Shown here: one piece after another, positions 25,381 through 33,963 of the stretch | How positions within the stretch are numbered: the stretch's first letter is position 1 | Layout of the letters: each line of letters begins with the position of its first letter | Source: Streptomyces sp. SJL17-4 | GTDB taxonomy: Bacteria > Actinomycetota > Actinomycetes > Streptomycetales > Streptomycetaceae | Assembly: GCF_036826855.1 (NCBI RefSeq) | Contig: NZ_CP104578.1 | Coordinates: forward strand, 4,251,501-4,315,500 | Reading direction: 5' to 3' | Length of the DNA: 64,000 nt | Program-made: the position numbers and the translations under genes | The notes under the pieces: model-generated | Told to the model about the DNA's origin: nothing | The model's database searches: none | What the model saw: the letters and a program-made list of their open reading frames with translations, nothing else

Positions 25381-26841
25381 GTGGCCGAGGAGCTCACGCC
25401 GGAGACCCCGGAAGAGACTGAGGAACAGGCGATCAAGCAGCGGAAGAACGGCCTGTACCCGGGCGTCTCCGACGAGCTGGCCGAGAACATGAAGTCCGGC
25501 TGGGCCGACACCGAGCTGCGTGGCCTGGAGCCGATCGCCCAGGCCGACAAGACCGCGGAGCGCCGCGCGGCGCTCTCCGCCCGCTTCCCGGGCGAGCGCC
25601 TCGTGATCCCGGCCGGCAAGCTGAAGACCCGGTCGAACGACACCGAGTACGCCTTCCGCGCCTCCACCGAGTACGCGTACCTCACCGGCGACCAGACCCA
25701 GGACGGCGTCCTCGTCCTGGAGCCGACGAAGAGCGGCCACGAGGCGACGATCTACCTGCTGCCGCGCTCCGACCGTGAGAACGGCGAGTTCTGGCTCGAC
25801 GGCCAGGGCGAGCTGTGGGTCGGCCGCCGCCACTCCCTCACCGAGGCCGAGCAGCTCCTCGGCGTCCCCGCGAAGGACGTCCGCGAGCTGGCCGAGGCGC
25901 TGCGCGAGGCCACCGGCCCCGTCCGCAACGTCCGCGGCCACGACGCCGGCATCGAGGCCGCGCTGGCCGACAAGGTCACCGCCGAGCGCGACGAGGAACT
26001 CCGCGTCTACCTCTCCGAGGCCCGCCTCATCAAGGACTCCTTCGAGATCGCCGAGCTGGAGAAGGCCTGCGCCTCCACCGCCCGCGGCTTCGAGGACGTC
26101 GTCAAGGTCCTCGACAAGGCCGAGGCCACCAGCGAGCGCTACATCGAAGGAACCTTCTTCCTGCGCGCCCGCGTCGAGGGCAACGACATCGGCTACGGCT
26201 CCATCTGCGCCGCCGGCCCGCACGCCACCACCCTGCACTGGGTGCGCAACGACGGCGACGTCCGCTCCGGCGACCTGCTGCTGCTCGACGCCGGCGTGGA
26301 GACCACCGAGCTCTACACCGCGGACATCACCCGCACCCTGCCGATCAACGGCCGGTACACCGAGCTCCAGCGCAAGATCTACGACGCCGTGTACGAGGCG
26401 CAGGAGGCCGGCATCGCCGCGGTGAAGCCCGGCGCGGCCTACCGCGACTTCCACGACGCCGCGCAGCGCGTCCTCGCCGAGAAGCTCGTCGAGTGGGGCC
26501 TCGTCGAGGGCCCGGTCGAGCGCGTCCTTGAGCTCGGTCTCCAGCGCCGCTGGACCCTGCACGGCACCGGCCACATGCTCGGCATGGACGTCCACGACTG
26601 CGCCGCCGCGCGCACCGAGGCCTACGTCGACACGACCCTCGCGCCGGGCATGTGCCTGACCGTCGAGCCGGGTCTGTACTTCCAGGCCGACGACCTGACC
26701 GTGCCGGAGGAGTACCGCGGCATCGGCGTCCGGATCGAGGACGACATCCTCGTCACCGAGGACGGCAACCGGAACCTCTCGGACGGGCTGCCGCGCCACG
26801 CCGACGAGGTCGAGGCGTGGATGGCCGCGCTGAAGGGCTGA
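25381..26841 (+). CDS. pepP: Aminopeptidase P (M24B Xaa-Pro aminopeptidase)
   Basis: A 486-residue cytosolic metalloprotease that removes an N-terminal residue before proline. An aminopeptidase P N-terminal domain (about 55-190, FRASTEYAYLTGDQTQDGVL) precedes a pita-bread M24 domain. The dinuclear metal ligands are visible: Asp in LLLLDAGVET, Asp in YTADITRTLP, His in GTGHMLGMDVHD, Glu in CLTVEPGLYF and Glu in GVRIEDDILV. GTG 25381 has GAGGAGG upstream. It is single-gene, ended by a strong hairpin at 26862-26897. A second M24 protein at 45721 is shorter and unrelated in context. Confidence 0.95.
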   Translation: MAEELTPETPEETEEQAIKQRKNGLYPGVSDELAENMKSGWADTELRGLEPIAQADKTAERRAALSARFPGERLVIPAGKLKTRSNDTEYAFRASTEYAYLTGDQTQDGVLVLEPTKSGHEATIYLLPRSDRENGEFWLDGQGELWVGRRHSLTEAEQLLGVPAKDVRELAEALREATGPVRNVRGHDAGIEAALADKVTAERDEELRVYLSEARLIKDSFEIAELEKACASTARGFEDVVKVLDKAEATSERYIEGTFFLRARVEGNDIGYGSICAAGPHATTLHWVRNDGDVRSGDLLLLDAGVETTELYTADITRTLPINGRYTELQRKIYDAVYEAQEAGIAAVKPGAAYRDFHDAAQRVLAEKLVEWGLVEGPVERVLELGLQRRWTLHGTGHMLGMDVHDCAAARTEAYVDTTLAPGMCLTVEPGLYFQADDLTVPEEYRGIGVRIEDDILVTEDGNRNLSDGLPRHADEVEAWMAALKG

Positions 26842-26861
26842 CCTCCGCGTACGTTGGAACC

Positions 26862-26897
26862 GAAGGGCCCTCGCCGACCGACCGGCGGGGGCCCTTC
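26862..26897 (+). terminator. Terminator hairpin after aminopeptidase P
   Basis: 14-bp stem (gaagggccctcgcc with ggcgggggcccttc, one G-U pair) with an 8-nt loop and a pyrimidine tail, 20 bp after the stop codon. Confidence 0.82.
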
Positions 26898-26960
26898 CCC
26901 GTACGCGCGGGGCGCACGACGTACCCGCGGGGCGCACGACGCTCTGTGGGGCTCGGGGGC

Positions 26961-27410
26961 TCACGCCATGAGCAGGGAAGGGCTGTCCTTCCACTTCAGG
27001 ATCTTGTCGAAGCTGACCACCGCCCCGCCGCGGCCGGACCGGTTGCCGAACTGCACATGGTCCGCGAGCTCCTCGATGAGGCGCAGCCCCCGGCCGTGCT
27101 CGGCGTCCGACGGCGCGGCGGGCAGCTCGGCGCCGGGGAAACCGGGGCCCGAGTCCGCCACCTCGATACGGCAGGTCTCACCGTCCAGGTACGCCGTCAC
27201 CCGATAGGCCCTGCCGGCCGCACCGGACCCGTCGGAACCGTCGCCGCCGTGCTCGACCGCGTTCGCACACGCCTCGGTCAGCGCGACCGACAGCTCGTAC
27301 GACACGTCGGGATCGACACCCGCCGTCTCCATCGTGCCCATCAGAAGCCTTCGGGCGAGCGGCACGCTCGCGGCTTCGCGCCGCAGATGGAGTGACCACC
27401 AGATGCTCAT
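26961..27410 (-). CDS. RsbW-like ATP-binding regulatory protein
   Basis: A 149-residue HATPase_c_2 protein of the anti-sigma/serine-kinase type. The N-box reads YELSVALTEACANAVEHGG, the G1 box RIEVADSGPGFPG and the G2 box AEHGRGLRLIEELAD, closer to consensus than the 19597 copy. It begins MSIWWSLHLRREAASVPLAR at ATG 27410, with GGGAGG 7 nt upstream, which rules out the longer upstream reading. No sigma or STAS gene is adjacent. It faces aminopeptidase P across a terminator and is divergent from the copper operon. Confidence 0.9.
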   Translation of the reverse strand: MSIWWSLHLRREAASVPLARRLLMGTMETAGVDPDVSYELSVALTEACANAVEHGGDGSDGSGAAGRAYRVTAYLDGETCRIEVADSGPGFPGAELPAAPSDAEHGRGLRLIEELADHVQFGNRSGRGGAVVSFDKILKWKDSPSLLMA

Positions 27411-27623
27411 GCTCCAGCCTCCCGGCAGCGGCTCGACATACCGATACCTATTGCCGGACAGAACCCTTCGTAAGCGCGCGGAAGCGTCAAGAGCGCTCGT
27501 TCGGCGGATGCACCGGGTCCACGCGCCGGTGTATGTCACCCCGAAGACCCCCAAGAGGCCCAAGAACGACCTTCTGGACCTGCCTCATGCCGGTGGGGCC
27601 CGTGGTGCGATGATGGGCCCGCC

Positions 27624-28418
27624 ATGAATGCCCCCGCGCTCGCTCCACGGCTGCTGAGGGCCGCGGTGTTCACCGCGGTCTGCGTCGTGCTGTCCGCGCT
27701 CGGGCACGCCATCGCCGCCTGCGCGGGCATCGCCGTGTGGACGCTGCTCGCCGGATTCCTCGGCGTCTTCGGCATCACCGTCCTCTTCACCGGACGGGAA
27801 CGCTCCCTCGGCTTCGTCGTCGGCGCCCTCGCCGGCGGACAGCTCGGGCTGCACGTCCTCTTCGGCCTCGGCCAGCGCCAGCTCGGCCTGAGCACCCAGG
27901 CCGACGACGCCCTCGTACGGATGGCGGCGCGGCTCGTCTGCGGCGCGGGGACCTCGTCCCTCACCTCCGCCGACGCCACCAGGATCATCCGCGACGCCGG
28001 ACTCGACCCGGCCACCGCCCAGTCCGGTGCCCACGCCCACCTCGGACACACGGCCGCCACGGCGACCGCGCCCGCCGGTGAGCTGCTGCCCGGTCTGCCC
28101 ATGCTCCTCGGCCATCTGCTCGCCGCCGTGGCCACGGGCTGGCTGCTGCGGCGCGGCGACCGGGCCCTCGGCCGTCTCGTCGAACTCTCCGGGCAGGGGG
28201 CGACGGAGCTCGCCGAGTGCGCCCTCGTCCGCTCGCTGCGGGCCGCGCTCCGGCTCGTACGCGCGCTGCTCAACGGCCTTGCCGCCGCGCCCGGCACGGG
28301 CCCGCGGCGGACGGTCCGTACGGCCTTCGACTCCTCGCCGCCACCGGTGGCCGAGGCGCTCAAGGACACGGTGATCAGGCGCGGCCCGCCGGCCGCCGAC
28401 TGCGTTCTCGCAGCCTGA
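27624..28418 (+). CDS. Integral membrane protein at head of copper operon
   Basis: A 264-residue protein with about four to five hydrophobic segments (AVFTAVCVVLSALGHAIAAC, then AVWTLLAGFLGVFGITVLF, FVVGALAGGQLGLHVLFGLG, LPMLLGHLLAAVATGWLL). A His-containing soluble loop (SGAHAHLGHTAATATAPAG) could bind metal. The C-terminal 80 residues look cytosolic. I do not recognise a named family, but it is the first gene before YcnI, Sco, PCuAC, CopCD and the DyP peroxidase, all on the same strand with short gaps, so a copper-linked role is a reasonable inference. ATG 27624 sits in a weak ribosome-site context. Confidence 0.75.
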   Translation: MNAPALAPRLLRAAVFTAVCVVLSALGHAIAACAGIAVWTLLAGFLGVFGITVLFTGRERSLGFVVGALAGGQLGLHVLFGLGQRQLGLSTQADDALVRMAARLVCGAGTSSLTSADATRIIRDAGLDPATAQSGAHAHLGHTAATATAPAGELLPGLPMLLGHLLAAVATGWLLRRGDRALGRLVELSGQGATELAECALVRSLRAALRLVRALLNGLAAAPGTGPRRTVRTAFDSSPPPVAEALKDTVIRRGPPAADCVLAA

Positions 28419-28529
28419 CGCGGACCGCTCACAGGGAGCGGGGCCGTGCTCGTCCGCACGCCGGTCCAGGGTCCGTCCCCCGGCGCGCCGGACTCCCTCG
28501 CCTTCCTCCGAGCTGGAGTGTCTTCTGCC

Positions 28530-29330
28530 ATGACCGTTTCCCGTGCCTCGTCCCGTGCCTCGTCCCGTGTCTCCGCCACCCGGGTCGCCCTCGCCGGTGG
28601 CATCGCCCTCTCCTCCGTCGTGCTGCTGTCCGGCACCGCGTTCGCGCACGTGAGCGTGCAGCCGCAGGGCGAGGCCGCCAAGGGCGGCTACGCGACCGTC
28701 AACATCAAGGTCCCGAACGAGCGCGACAACGCCTCCACCGTGAAGGTCGAGGTCAACTTCCCGCTCGACCACCCGCTGGCCTCCGTCATGCCGCAGCCCG
28801 TCCCCGGCTGGAAGGCCGAGGTGACCAAGAGCAAGCTCAGCAAGCCGCTGGAGCTGCACGGCAAGACGATCAACGAGGCCGTCTCCAAGGTGACGTGGAC
28901 CGCCGACGGTTCGAAGATCGGCCCCGGCCAGTTCCAGCAGTTCCCGCTCTCCCTCGGCCAGCTGCCCGAGGACGCCGACCAGCTGGTCCTCAAGGCGATC
29001 CAGACGTACGACAACAAGGAGGTCGTGCGCTGGATCGAGGAGCAGAAGGAGGGCGCGGAGGAGCCCCAGAACCCCGCCCCCGTCCTGAAGCTCTCGGCCG
29101 CCTCCGCCGACCACCACGGCGCCGCCGCCCCGTCCGCCTCTGCCTCGGCCTCGGCCTCCGCGGCGACGGACGAGAAGGCCGGCCACCACGACGAGGCCGA
29201 CGCGAAGAAGGAGACGGCCGCCGCCGGCTCCTCCGACACCACGGCCCGGATCCTCGGCGTCATCGGCATCCTCGTCGGCATCGCCGGCGTCGCGTTCGGT
29301 GTCCTCGCCGGCCGCCGCCGCACGGCCTGA
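28530..29330 (+). CDS. YcnI-family (DUF1775) copper-binding membrane protein
   Basis: A 266-residue exported protein: Tat/Sec-like signal (VALAGGIALSSVVLLSGTAF, cleavage before HVSVQP), a YcnI domain (about 40-190), a His/Ser/Glu-rich linker and a C-terminal transmembrane anchor (ILGVIGILVGIAGVAFGVLA). The predicted mature N-terminal His is the known copper ligand of YcnI proteins, together with a conserved Trp (here PVPGWKAEV or KVTWTADG). It probably captures Cu(II) at the cell surface for the downstream chaperones. ATG 28530 is chosen over the longer upstream reading to give a normal signal peptide. Confidence 0.92.
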   Translation: MTVSRASSRASSRVSATRVALAGGIALSSVVLLSGTAFAHVSVQPQGEAAKGGYATVNIKVPNERDNASTVKVEVNFPLDHPLASVMPQPVPGWKAEVTKSKLSKPLELHGKTINEAVSKVTWTADGSKIGPGQFQQFPLSLGQLPEDADQLVLKAIQTYDNKEVVRWIEEQKEGAEEPQNPAPVLKLSAASADHHGAAAPSASASASASAATDEKAGHHDEADAKKETAAAGSSDTTARILGVIGILVGIAGVAFGVLAGRRRTA

Positions 29331-29377
29331 CGGCCGCACCCTCATCCCGAGAACCTGAAGGAAGCGGAAGAACCAGC

Positions 29378-30109
29378 ATGTCCGCAGAGAAGACAACCTC
29401 TCCGAAGCCCGGGAGCGGCCCGGCCCGGCCCGGGCGCTCCACCCCGCTGTTCGTCGCCGCGGCCGCGATCGTCGCCGCGATCGGCATCACCGTGGCCGTC
29501 GGCCTCGGCGGCAACGACGACACGTCCGCGGCCAACGGCTCCGACTCGGTCGCCGTGGTCTCCGGCGGCGACGACACCACCAAGGCCGCGACCGTCCTCG
29601 ACCGGCCGTTCACCAAGCCCGGACTCGTCCTCACCGACACCAAGGGCCAGAAGTACGACCTGCGGGAGCGGACCAAGGGCAAGCCGACGCTCCTCTACTT
29701 CGGCTACACCCACTGCCCCGACGTCTGCCCCATGACGATGAGCAACATCGCCATCGCCAAGAAGCAGCTCCCCAAGGCCGACCAGGACAAGCTCCAGGTC
29801 GTCTTCGTCACCACCGACCCCGAGCGGGACACCTCGGCCGAGCTCGCCAAGTGGCTGCCCGCCGCGGGCGACGCCTCCTTCACCGGTCTCACCGGATCGT
29901 TCTCCACCATCCAGGCGGGGGCCCGGCAGATCGGCATCGGCATCGACCCGCCAAAGAAGGTGGACGGCAAGGTCGTCTCCATGCACGGCGCACAGGTGAT
30001 CGCCTTCTCGCCGACCACCGACCAGGGCTACGTCCTGTACGGCGAGGACACGTCCGTCGACGACTACGCCAAGGATCTGCCGAAGCTCATCAAGGGGGAG
30101 AACCCGTGA
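29378..30109 (+). CDS. sco: Sco1/SenC-family copper metallochaperone
   Basis: A 243-residue membrane-anchored thioredoxin-fold chaperone. One N-terminal transmembrane helix (about 23-43) precedes an extracytoplasmic domain with the copper ligands C113 and C117 (THCPDVCPMT) and H203 (SMHGAQVIAF). Sco delivers copper to the CuA site of cytochrome c oxidase; in S. lividans Sco is also linked to DtpA/GlxA maturation and morphogenesis. It lies 48 bp after YcnI and overlaps the PCuAC gene by GTGA, so both chaperones are co-translated. ATG 29378 follows GGAAG. Confidence 0.95.
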   Translation: MSAEKTTSPKPGSGPARPGRSTPLFVAAAAIVAAIGITVAVGLGGNDDTSAANGSDSVAVVSGGDDTTKAATVLDRPFTKPGLVLTDTKGQKYDLRERTKGKPTLLYFGYTHCPDVCPMTMSNIAIAKKQLPKADQDKLQVVFVTTDPERDTSAELAKWLPAAGDASFTGLTGSFSTIQAGARQIGIGIDPPKKVDGKVVSMHGAQVIAFSPTTDQGYVLYGEDTSVDDYAKDLPKLIKGENP

Positions 30110-30582
30110 ACCGCCGCACCACCACCCTGTCCGCCTCCGTGGCGCTCGCCGCCGCGCTCGCACTGACCGGGTGTTCGTCCTCGTCCGACGCGTCCGACTC
30201 GGCCGGGGACGGGAAGCCCGACCTGAAGATCAGCGGCGCGTTCATGCCGCAGCCGGTGATGGACATGGCCGGCGGCTTCCTCACCATCAAGAACGACAGC
30301 GGCACCGCGGACAAGCTCACCTCGGTCACCAGCGCCATCTCCGACGACGTCACGATCCACGAGACGAAGAACCAGAAGATGCAGGAGGTGAAGGCCTTCG
30401 ACATCCCCGCGAACGGGGAGCTGAAGCTCGCCCGGGGTGGCAACCACATCATGTTCATGGAGCTGAAGAAGAAGCCCAAGCAGGGCGAGAAGGTCAGCAT
30501 CGAGCTCCACTTCGAGAAGTCCGACCCGATCAAGGTCGACCTTCCCGTCGAAGCCGCCAACCACAACCCGCAGCAGCACTGA
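30106..30582 (+). CDS. PCu(A)C-type copper chaperone lipoprotein
   Basis: A 158-residue lipoprotein (lipobox LALTGC, Cys23). Mature cupredoxin-like PCuAC domain with candidate Cu(I) ligands H85, M92, H114 and M116 (VTIHETKNQKMQEV ... GGNHIMFMEL). The M92-to-H114 spacing of 21 residues matches the family, while H85 to M92 is shorter than the classical ten-residue spacing. It would extract copper extracellularly and pass it to Sco (ECuC role in S. lividans). The GTG start overlaps the sco stop. Confidence 0.93.
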   Translation: MNRRTTTLSASVALAAALALTGCSSSSDASDSAGDGKPDLKISGAFMPQPVMDMAGGFLTIKNDSGTADKLTSVTSAISDDVTIHETKNQKMQEVKAFDIPANGELKLARGGNHIMFMELKKKPKQGEKVSIELHFEKSDPIKVDLPVEAANHNPQQH

Positions 30583-30627
30583 GCGCGTTGACGGAGTTCT
30601 CACAGAACTGACGGAGTGAACCGGAAG

Positions 30628-32610
30628 ATGACAACCACCGCCCCGCGCCTCGGTACCGCCCTGGCCCGGCTGCTGATCCTCGCGGCCGCGCTGCTCGGCA
30701 CGTTGCTCGCCGGTGCCGCCCCCGCGTCCGCGCACGCGGCGCTGACCGGAAGCGATCCGAAGGACGGGGCGGTGGTCGCCACCGCTCCCAAGGAGGTCAA
30801 CCTCACCTTCTCCGAACAGGTCGCCATGAGCGCCGACTCGATCCGGGTCCTCGACCCGGCGGGCCGGCGGGCCGACACCGGCGAGATACTCGACCTCTGC
30901 AGCGGCTCGATCGTCCGCTACGGCGTGACGCTCCGGGCCGGGCTGCCCGACGGCACGTACACCGTGGCCTGGCAGACCGTCTCGGCCGACAGCCACCCCA
31001 TCTCCGGTGCCTTCACCTTCTCCATCGGCGCCCCCTCCACGACATCCGTCGCCCTGCCCGACCGGACGGCCGGCGGCGGTCTCGTCGGCACCCTCTACGG
31101 CATCGCGCGCTACGTCTCGTACGCCGGGTTCGCCGTCCTCGTCGGTGGCGGCGCCTTCGTCCTCGTCTGCTGGCCGCGCGGCGCGAGCGTCCGACCGGTC
31201 CAGCAGACCGTGGTCCGGGGCTGGCTGACCCTCACCGGCGCCACGCTCGTCATGCTGCTCCTGCGCAACCCGTACACCGGCTCCGGTGAGCTCTCCGACG
31301 CCTTCGACCTGGCGGGTCTGAAGTCCGTCCTGGAGACGAAGACCGGCGCCGCGCTCACTTCGCGGCTGCTGCTGCTCGGCGCGGCCGCGCTCTTCGTGGC
31401 GGTCCTCTTCGGCGCCTACGCCCGCCGGACCGACCCGAAGGAGAAGAAGGACCTCGCCTTCGGGCTCGGCGTCGGCGGCACCGTCGTCGCCGCCGGCATC
31501 GCCGGTACCTGGGCGCTGGCCGAACACGCCTCGACCGGTATCCAGCCCGGTGTCGCCATGCCCGTCGACATCCTGCACCTGCTGGCCGTCGCCGCCTGGC
31601 TCGGCGGTCTCACGGTGCTGCTCGTCTCGCTCTACAAGGCGCCGTCCGTCGACCGCTCGGCGATCGAGCGCTTCTCCAAGGTGGCCTTCGGCTCCGTGGC
31701 CGTCCTCGCGGCCACCGGGCTCTATCAGTCCTGGCGCCAGGTCGGCTCCTGGTCCGCGCTGACCGGGACCCGCTACGGGCAGCTGCTGCTCGTCAAGATC
31801 GGCCTGATGTGCGTCCTCATCGGCATCGCCTGGATATCGCGCCGCTGGACCCAGCGCCTCGCCGACCCGAAGTCGACCGAGGCCGCCGACGAAGCCGAGC
31901 AAGCCCAGGAAGCCGAGCACGCCCAGGAAGCCGAAGAGGGCGAAGAGGGCGAAGAGAACGGGGAGGCCGAGGAAGCCGGGGAGGCCGAGGAGACCTCTGA
32001 CGCCGCTCGGGCCGCTCAGGCCGCCGATCCCGAGCGGGCCGCTCAGCTCGCCCGGCAGCGGGCCGCCGTCGCCACCGCGCGTCGCAAGCGGGAGCGGGAC
32101 GCCGACCCCGAACGGGCCGGGCTGCGCCGCTCGGTGCTGACCGAGGCTGCCGTCGCCGTCGTGCTCCTCGCCGTCACCACCGTCCTCACCTCGACCGAGC
32201 CCGGCCGGACCGAGGAGGAGGCGGGGCGGGGTGGCACCTCCGCCGCCGGCCCGGCCGCCGTGCCCGACCGGCCCGTCGACATCCGGCTGCCCTTCGACAC
32301 CGGTGGCATCGACGGCAAGGGCGTCGTCCGGCTCAGCCTCGACCCGGGCCGCACCGGCGCCAACGCGCTCCACCTCTTCGTCGAGCGCCCCAACGGCAAG
32401 CCCCTGGACGTCCCCGAGATCAAGGTCGCCCTCACCCTGGAGGCGAAGGACGTCGGCCCGCTGCCCGTCTCCCCCGACCGGATCCAGACCGGACACTGGA
32501 GCGCGAGCGGCGTCCAGATCCCGATGCCCGGCGAATGGCGGATCCAGGTGACCGTCCGTACCTCCGAGATCGACCAGACCACCATCGAGAAGAACGTGAA
32601 GATCGGCTGA
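30628..32610 (+). CDS. CopC-CopD fusion copper resistance/uptake protein with C-terminal domain
   Basis: A 660-residue membrane protein. After the signal peptide the mature N-terminus has the CopC start AHAALTGSDPKDGA and the copper site region WQTVSADSHPISGAF. Then come about eight CopD transmembrane helices (including VDILHLLAVAAWLGGLTVLL, with conserved His). A Glu/Ala-rich cytosolic insert (about 420-465, repeats of QEAEHAQEAEEGEEGEE type) follows, one more helix, and an extracytoplasmic C-terminal domain (about 545-660) resembling YtkA/FixH-like modules. ATG 30628 is preferred (GGAG 11 nt upstream); GTG 30616 adds four residues. It lies between the PCuAC chaperone and the DyP peroxidase in the same transcript. 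Confidence 0.92.
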   Translation: MTTTAPRLGTALARLLILAAALLGTLLAGAAPASAHAALTGSDPKDGAVVATAPKEVNLTFSEQVAMSADSIRVLDPAGRRADTGEILDLCSGSIVRYGVTLRAGLPDGTYTVAWQTVSADSHPISGAFTFSIGAPSTTSVALPDRTAGGGLVGTLYGIARYVSYAGFAVLVGGGAFVLVCWPRGASVRPVQQTVVRGWLTLTGATLVMLLLRNPYTGSGELSDAFDLAGLKSVLETKTGAALTSRLLLLGAAALFVAVLFGAYARRTDPKEKKDLAFGLGVGGTVVAAGIAGTWALAEHASTGIQPGVAMPVDILHLLAVAAWLGGLTVLLVSLYKAPSVDRSAIERFSKVAFGSVAVLAATGLYQSWRQVGSWSALTGTRYGQLLLVKIGLMCVLIGIAWISRRWTQRLADPKSTEAADEAEQAQEAEHAQEAEEGEEGEENGEAEEAGEAEETSDAARAAQAADPERAAQLARQRAAVATARRKRERDADPERAGLRRSVLTEAAVAVVLLAVTTVLTSTEPGRTEEEAGRGGTSAAGPAAVPDRPVDIRLPFDTGGIDGKGVVRLSLDPGRTGANALHLFVERPNGKPLDVPEIKVALTLEAKDVGPLPVSPDRIQTGHWSASGVQIPMPGEWRIQVTVRTSEIDQTTIEKNVKIG

Positions 32611-32613
32611 CCC

Positions 32614-33882
32614 GTGACCGAGAACGACAACCTTGAGATCTCCCGGCGGCGCCTGCTCGGCACCGTCGGTGCGGCCGGCGCGGCCGGGCTCGTCATCGGC
32701 GCGGCCGGTGGCGTCGGAGTCACCGCGGCCGGGTCGGGCGACGACACCGCCGGGACCGGAGCCGGTGGCGCCCCGGCGCTGACGTCCGTCGGCGCGACCG
32801 AGGTGATGTTTCACGGGAAACATCAGGCCGGCATCACCACGCCCCTCCAGTCCCGCGGTCATCTGATCGCCTTCGACCTCGCGCCCGGCGCCGGCCGCAA
32901 GGAGTCGATGGCCCTGCTGCGCCGCTGGTCGGTGACGGCGAAGGCACTGATGGCGGGCAAGGCCCCGGCCGGTGACACCGGAGTGGCGCTCGACGCGGGG
33001 CCCTCGTCCCTCACGGTCACCTTCGGCTTCGGCCGTACGTTCTTCGACCGGACCGGGCTCGTCGCCCGCCGCCCCTCCGCGCTCGACCCGCTGCCCGCCT
33101 TCTCCGCCGACGCCCTGGACGCGCGGCGCTCGGAGGGCGATCTGTGGGTGCAGATCGGCGCAGACGACGCGCTCGTCGCCTTCCACGCGCTGCGCGCCCT
33201 CCAGAAGGACGCGGGCGACGCGGCCCGGGTGCGCTGGCAGATGAACGGCTTCAACCGCTCGGCCGGTGCCACCGCGAAGCCGATGACGGCCCGCAACCTG
33301 ATGGGCCAGATCGACGGCACGGGCAATCCGAAGGTCACCGATCCCGACTTCGACCGGCGGATCTTCGTCCCGGCGGGTGCCGGGGGCGCGACGGAGTGGA
33401 TGGCCGGCGGCTCGTACGCGGTGGTGCGCCGGATCCGGATGCTGCTCGACGACTGGGAGAAGCTGCCGCTCGACCGGCAGGAGAAGGTGATCGGGCGGCG
33501 GAAGTCCGACGGGGCCCCGCTCACCGGCGGCGGTGAGACCACCGAGCTCGATCTGAACAAGCGCGGTCCCGACGGGACGACGGTCATCCCGGACAACGCC
33601 CACTCCCGGATCTCCGCCCCCGAACAGAACGGCGGGGCGGCGATGCTGCGCAGGCCGTTCTCCTTCCACGACGGGATCGCTCCGGACGGGACGCCGGACG
33701 CCGGTCTCCTCTTCGTCTGCTGGCAGGCCGACCCGCTGCGGGGCTTCGTGCCCGTGCAGCGCAAGCTCGACCGGGGCGACGCGCTGTCCGCTTTCATCCG
33801 TCACGAGGCGAGCGGCCTCTTCGCGGTCCCCGGCGGTCCCGCCGAGGGCGAGTACGTGGGACAGCGGCTCCTGGAGTCCTGA
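32614..33882 (+). CDS. dtpA: Tat-exported DyP-type heme peroxidase
   Basis: A 422-residue peroxidase with a Tat signal (ISRRRLLGTVGAAGAAGLVI). DyP landmarks: GKHQAGITTP, the GxxDG motif GQIDGTGNP with catalytic D234, and proximal heme ligand H330 in NAHSRISAPE. The gene follows the CopCD stop by 3 nt. In S. lividans DtpA is encoded with Sco and ECuC and is needed for GlxA maturation and morphogenesis; the same arrangement is seen here, so the symbol is assigned by context and family. A near-perfect parS sequence lies at 32808-32821 inside the coding region. Ends at a perfect hairpin. Confidence 0.93.
   Translation: MTENDNLEISRRRLLGTVGAAGAAGLVIGAAGGVGVTAAGSGDDTAGTGAGGAPALTSVGATEVMFHGKHQAGITTPLQSRGHLIAFDLAPGAGRKESMALLRRWSVTAKALMAGKAPAGDTGVALDAGPSSLTVTFGFGRTFFDRTGLVARRPSALDPLPAFSADALDARRSEGDLWVQIGADDALVAFHALRALQKDAGDAARVRWQMNGFNRSAGATAKPMTARNLMGQIDGTGNPKVTDPDFDRRIFVPAGAGGATEWMAGGSYAVVRRIRMLLDDWEKLPLDRQEKVIGRRKSDGAPLTGGGETTELDLNKRGPDGTTVIPDNAHSRISAPEQNGGAAMLRRPFSFHDGIAPDGTPDAGLLFVCWQADPLRGFVPVQRKLDRGDALSAFIRHEASGLFAVPGGPAEGEYVGQRLLES
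32808..32821. promoter_or_regulatory. parS-like site with one mismatch, inside dtpA
   Basis: gtttcacgggaaac differs from the Streptomyces ParB site gtttcacgtgaaac at a single central base. It encodes the MFHGKH part of the conserved DyP HQAG motif. Confidence 0.5.
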
Positions 33883-33895
33883 CCTGTCGGGTCGG

Positions 33896-33926
33896 CCGCC
33901 GACGGGCACGCGCGTCCCGTCGGCGG
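33896..33926 (+). terminator. Terminator hairpin after the copper operon
   Basis: Perfect 11-bp inverted repeat (33896-33906 with 33916-33926), 9-nt loop, 14 bp after the dtpA stop. Confidence 0.8.
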
Positions 33927-33963
33927 GGCGGCCCGCGGCTCCGGGGCCCATTAGGGTGACGGT

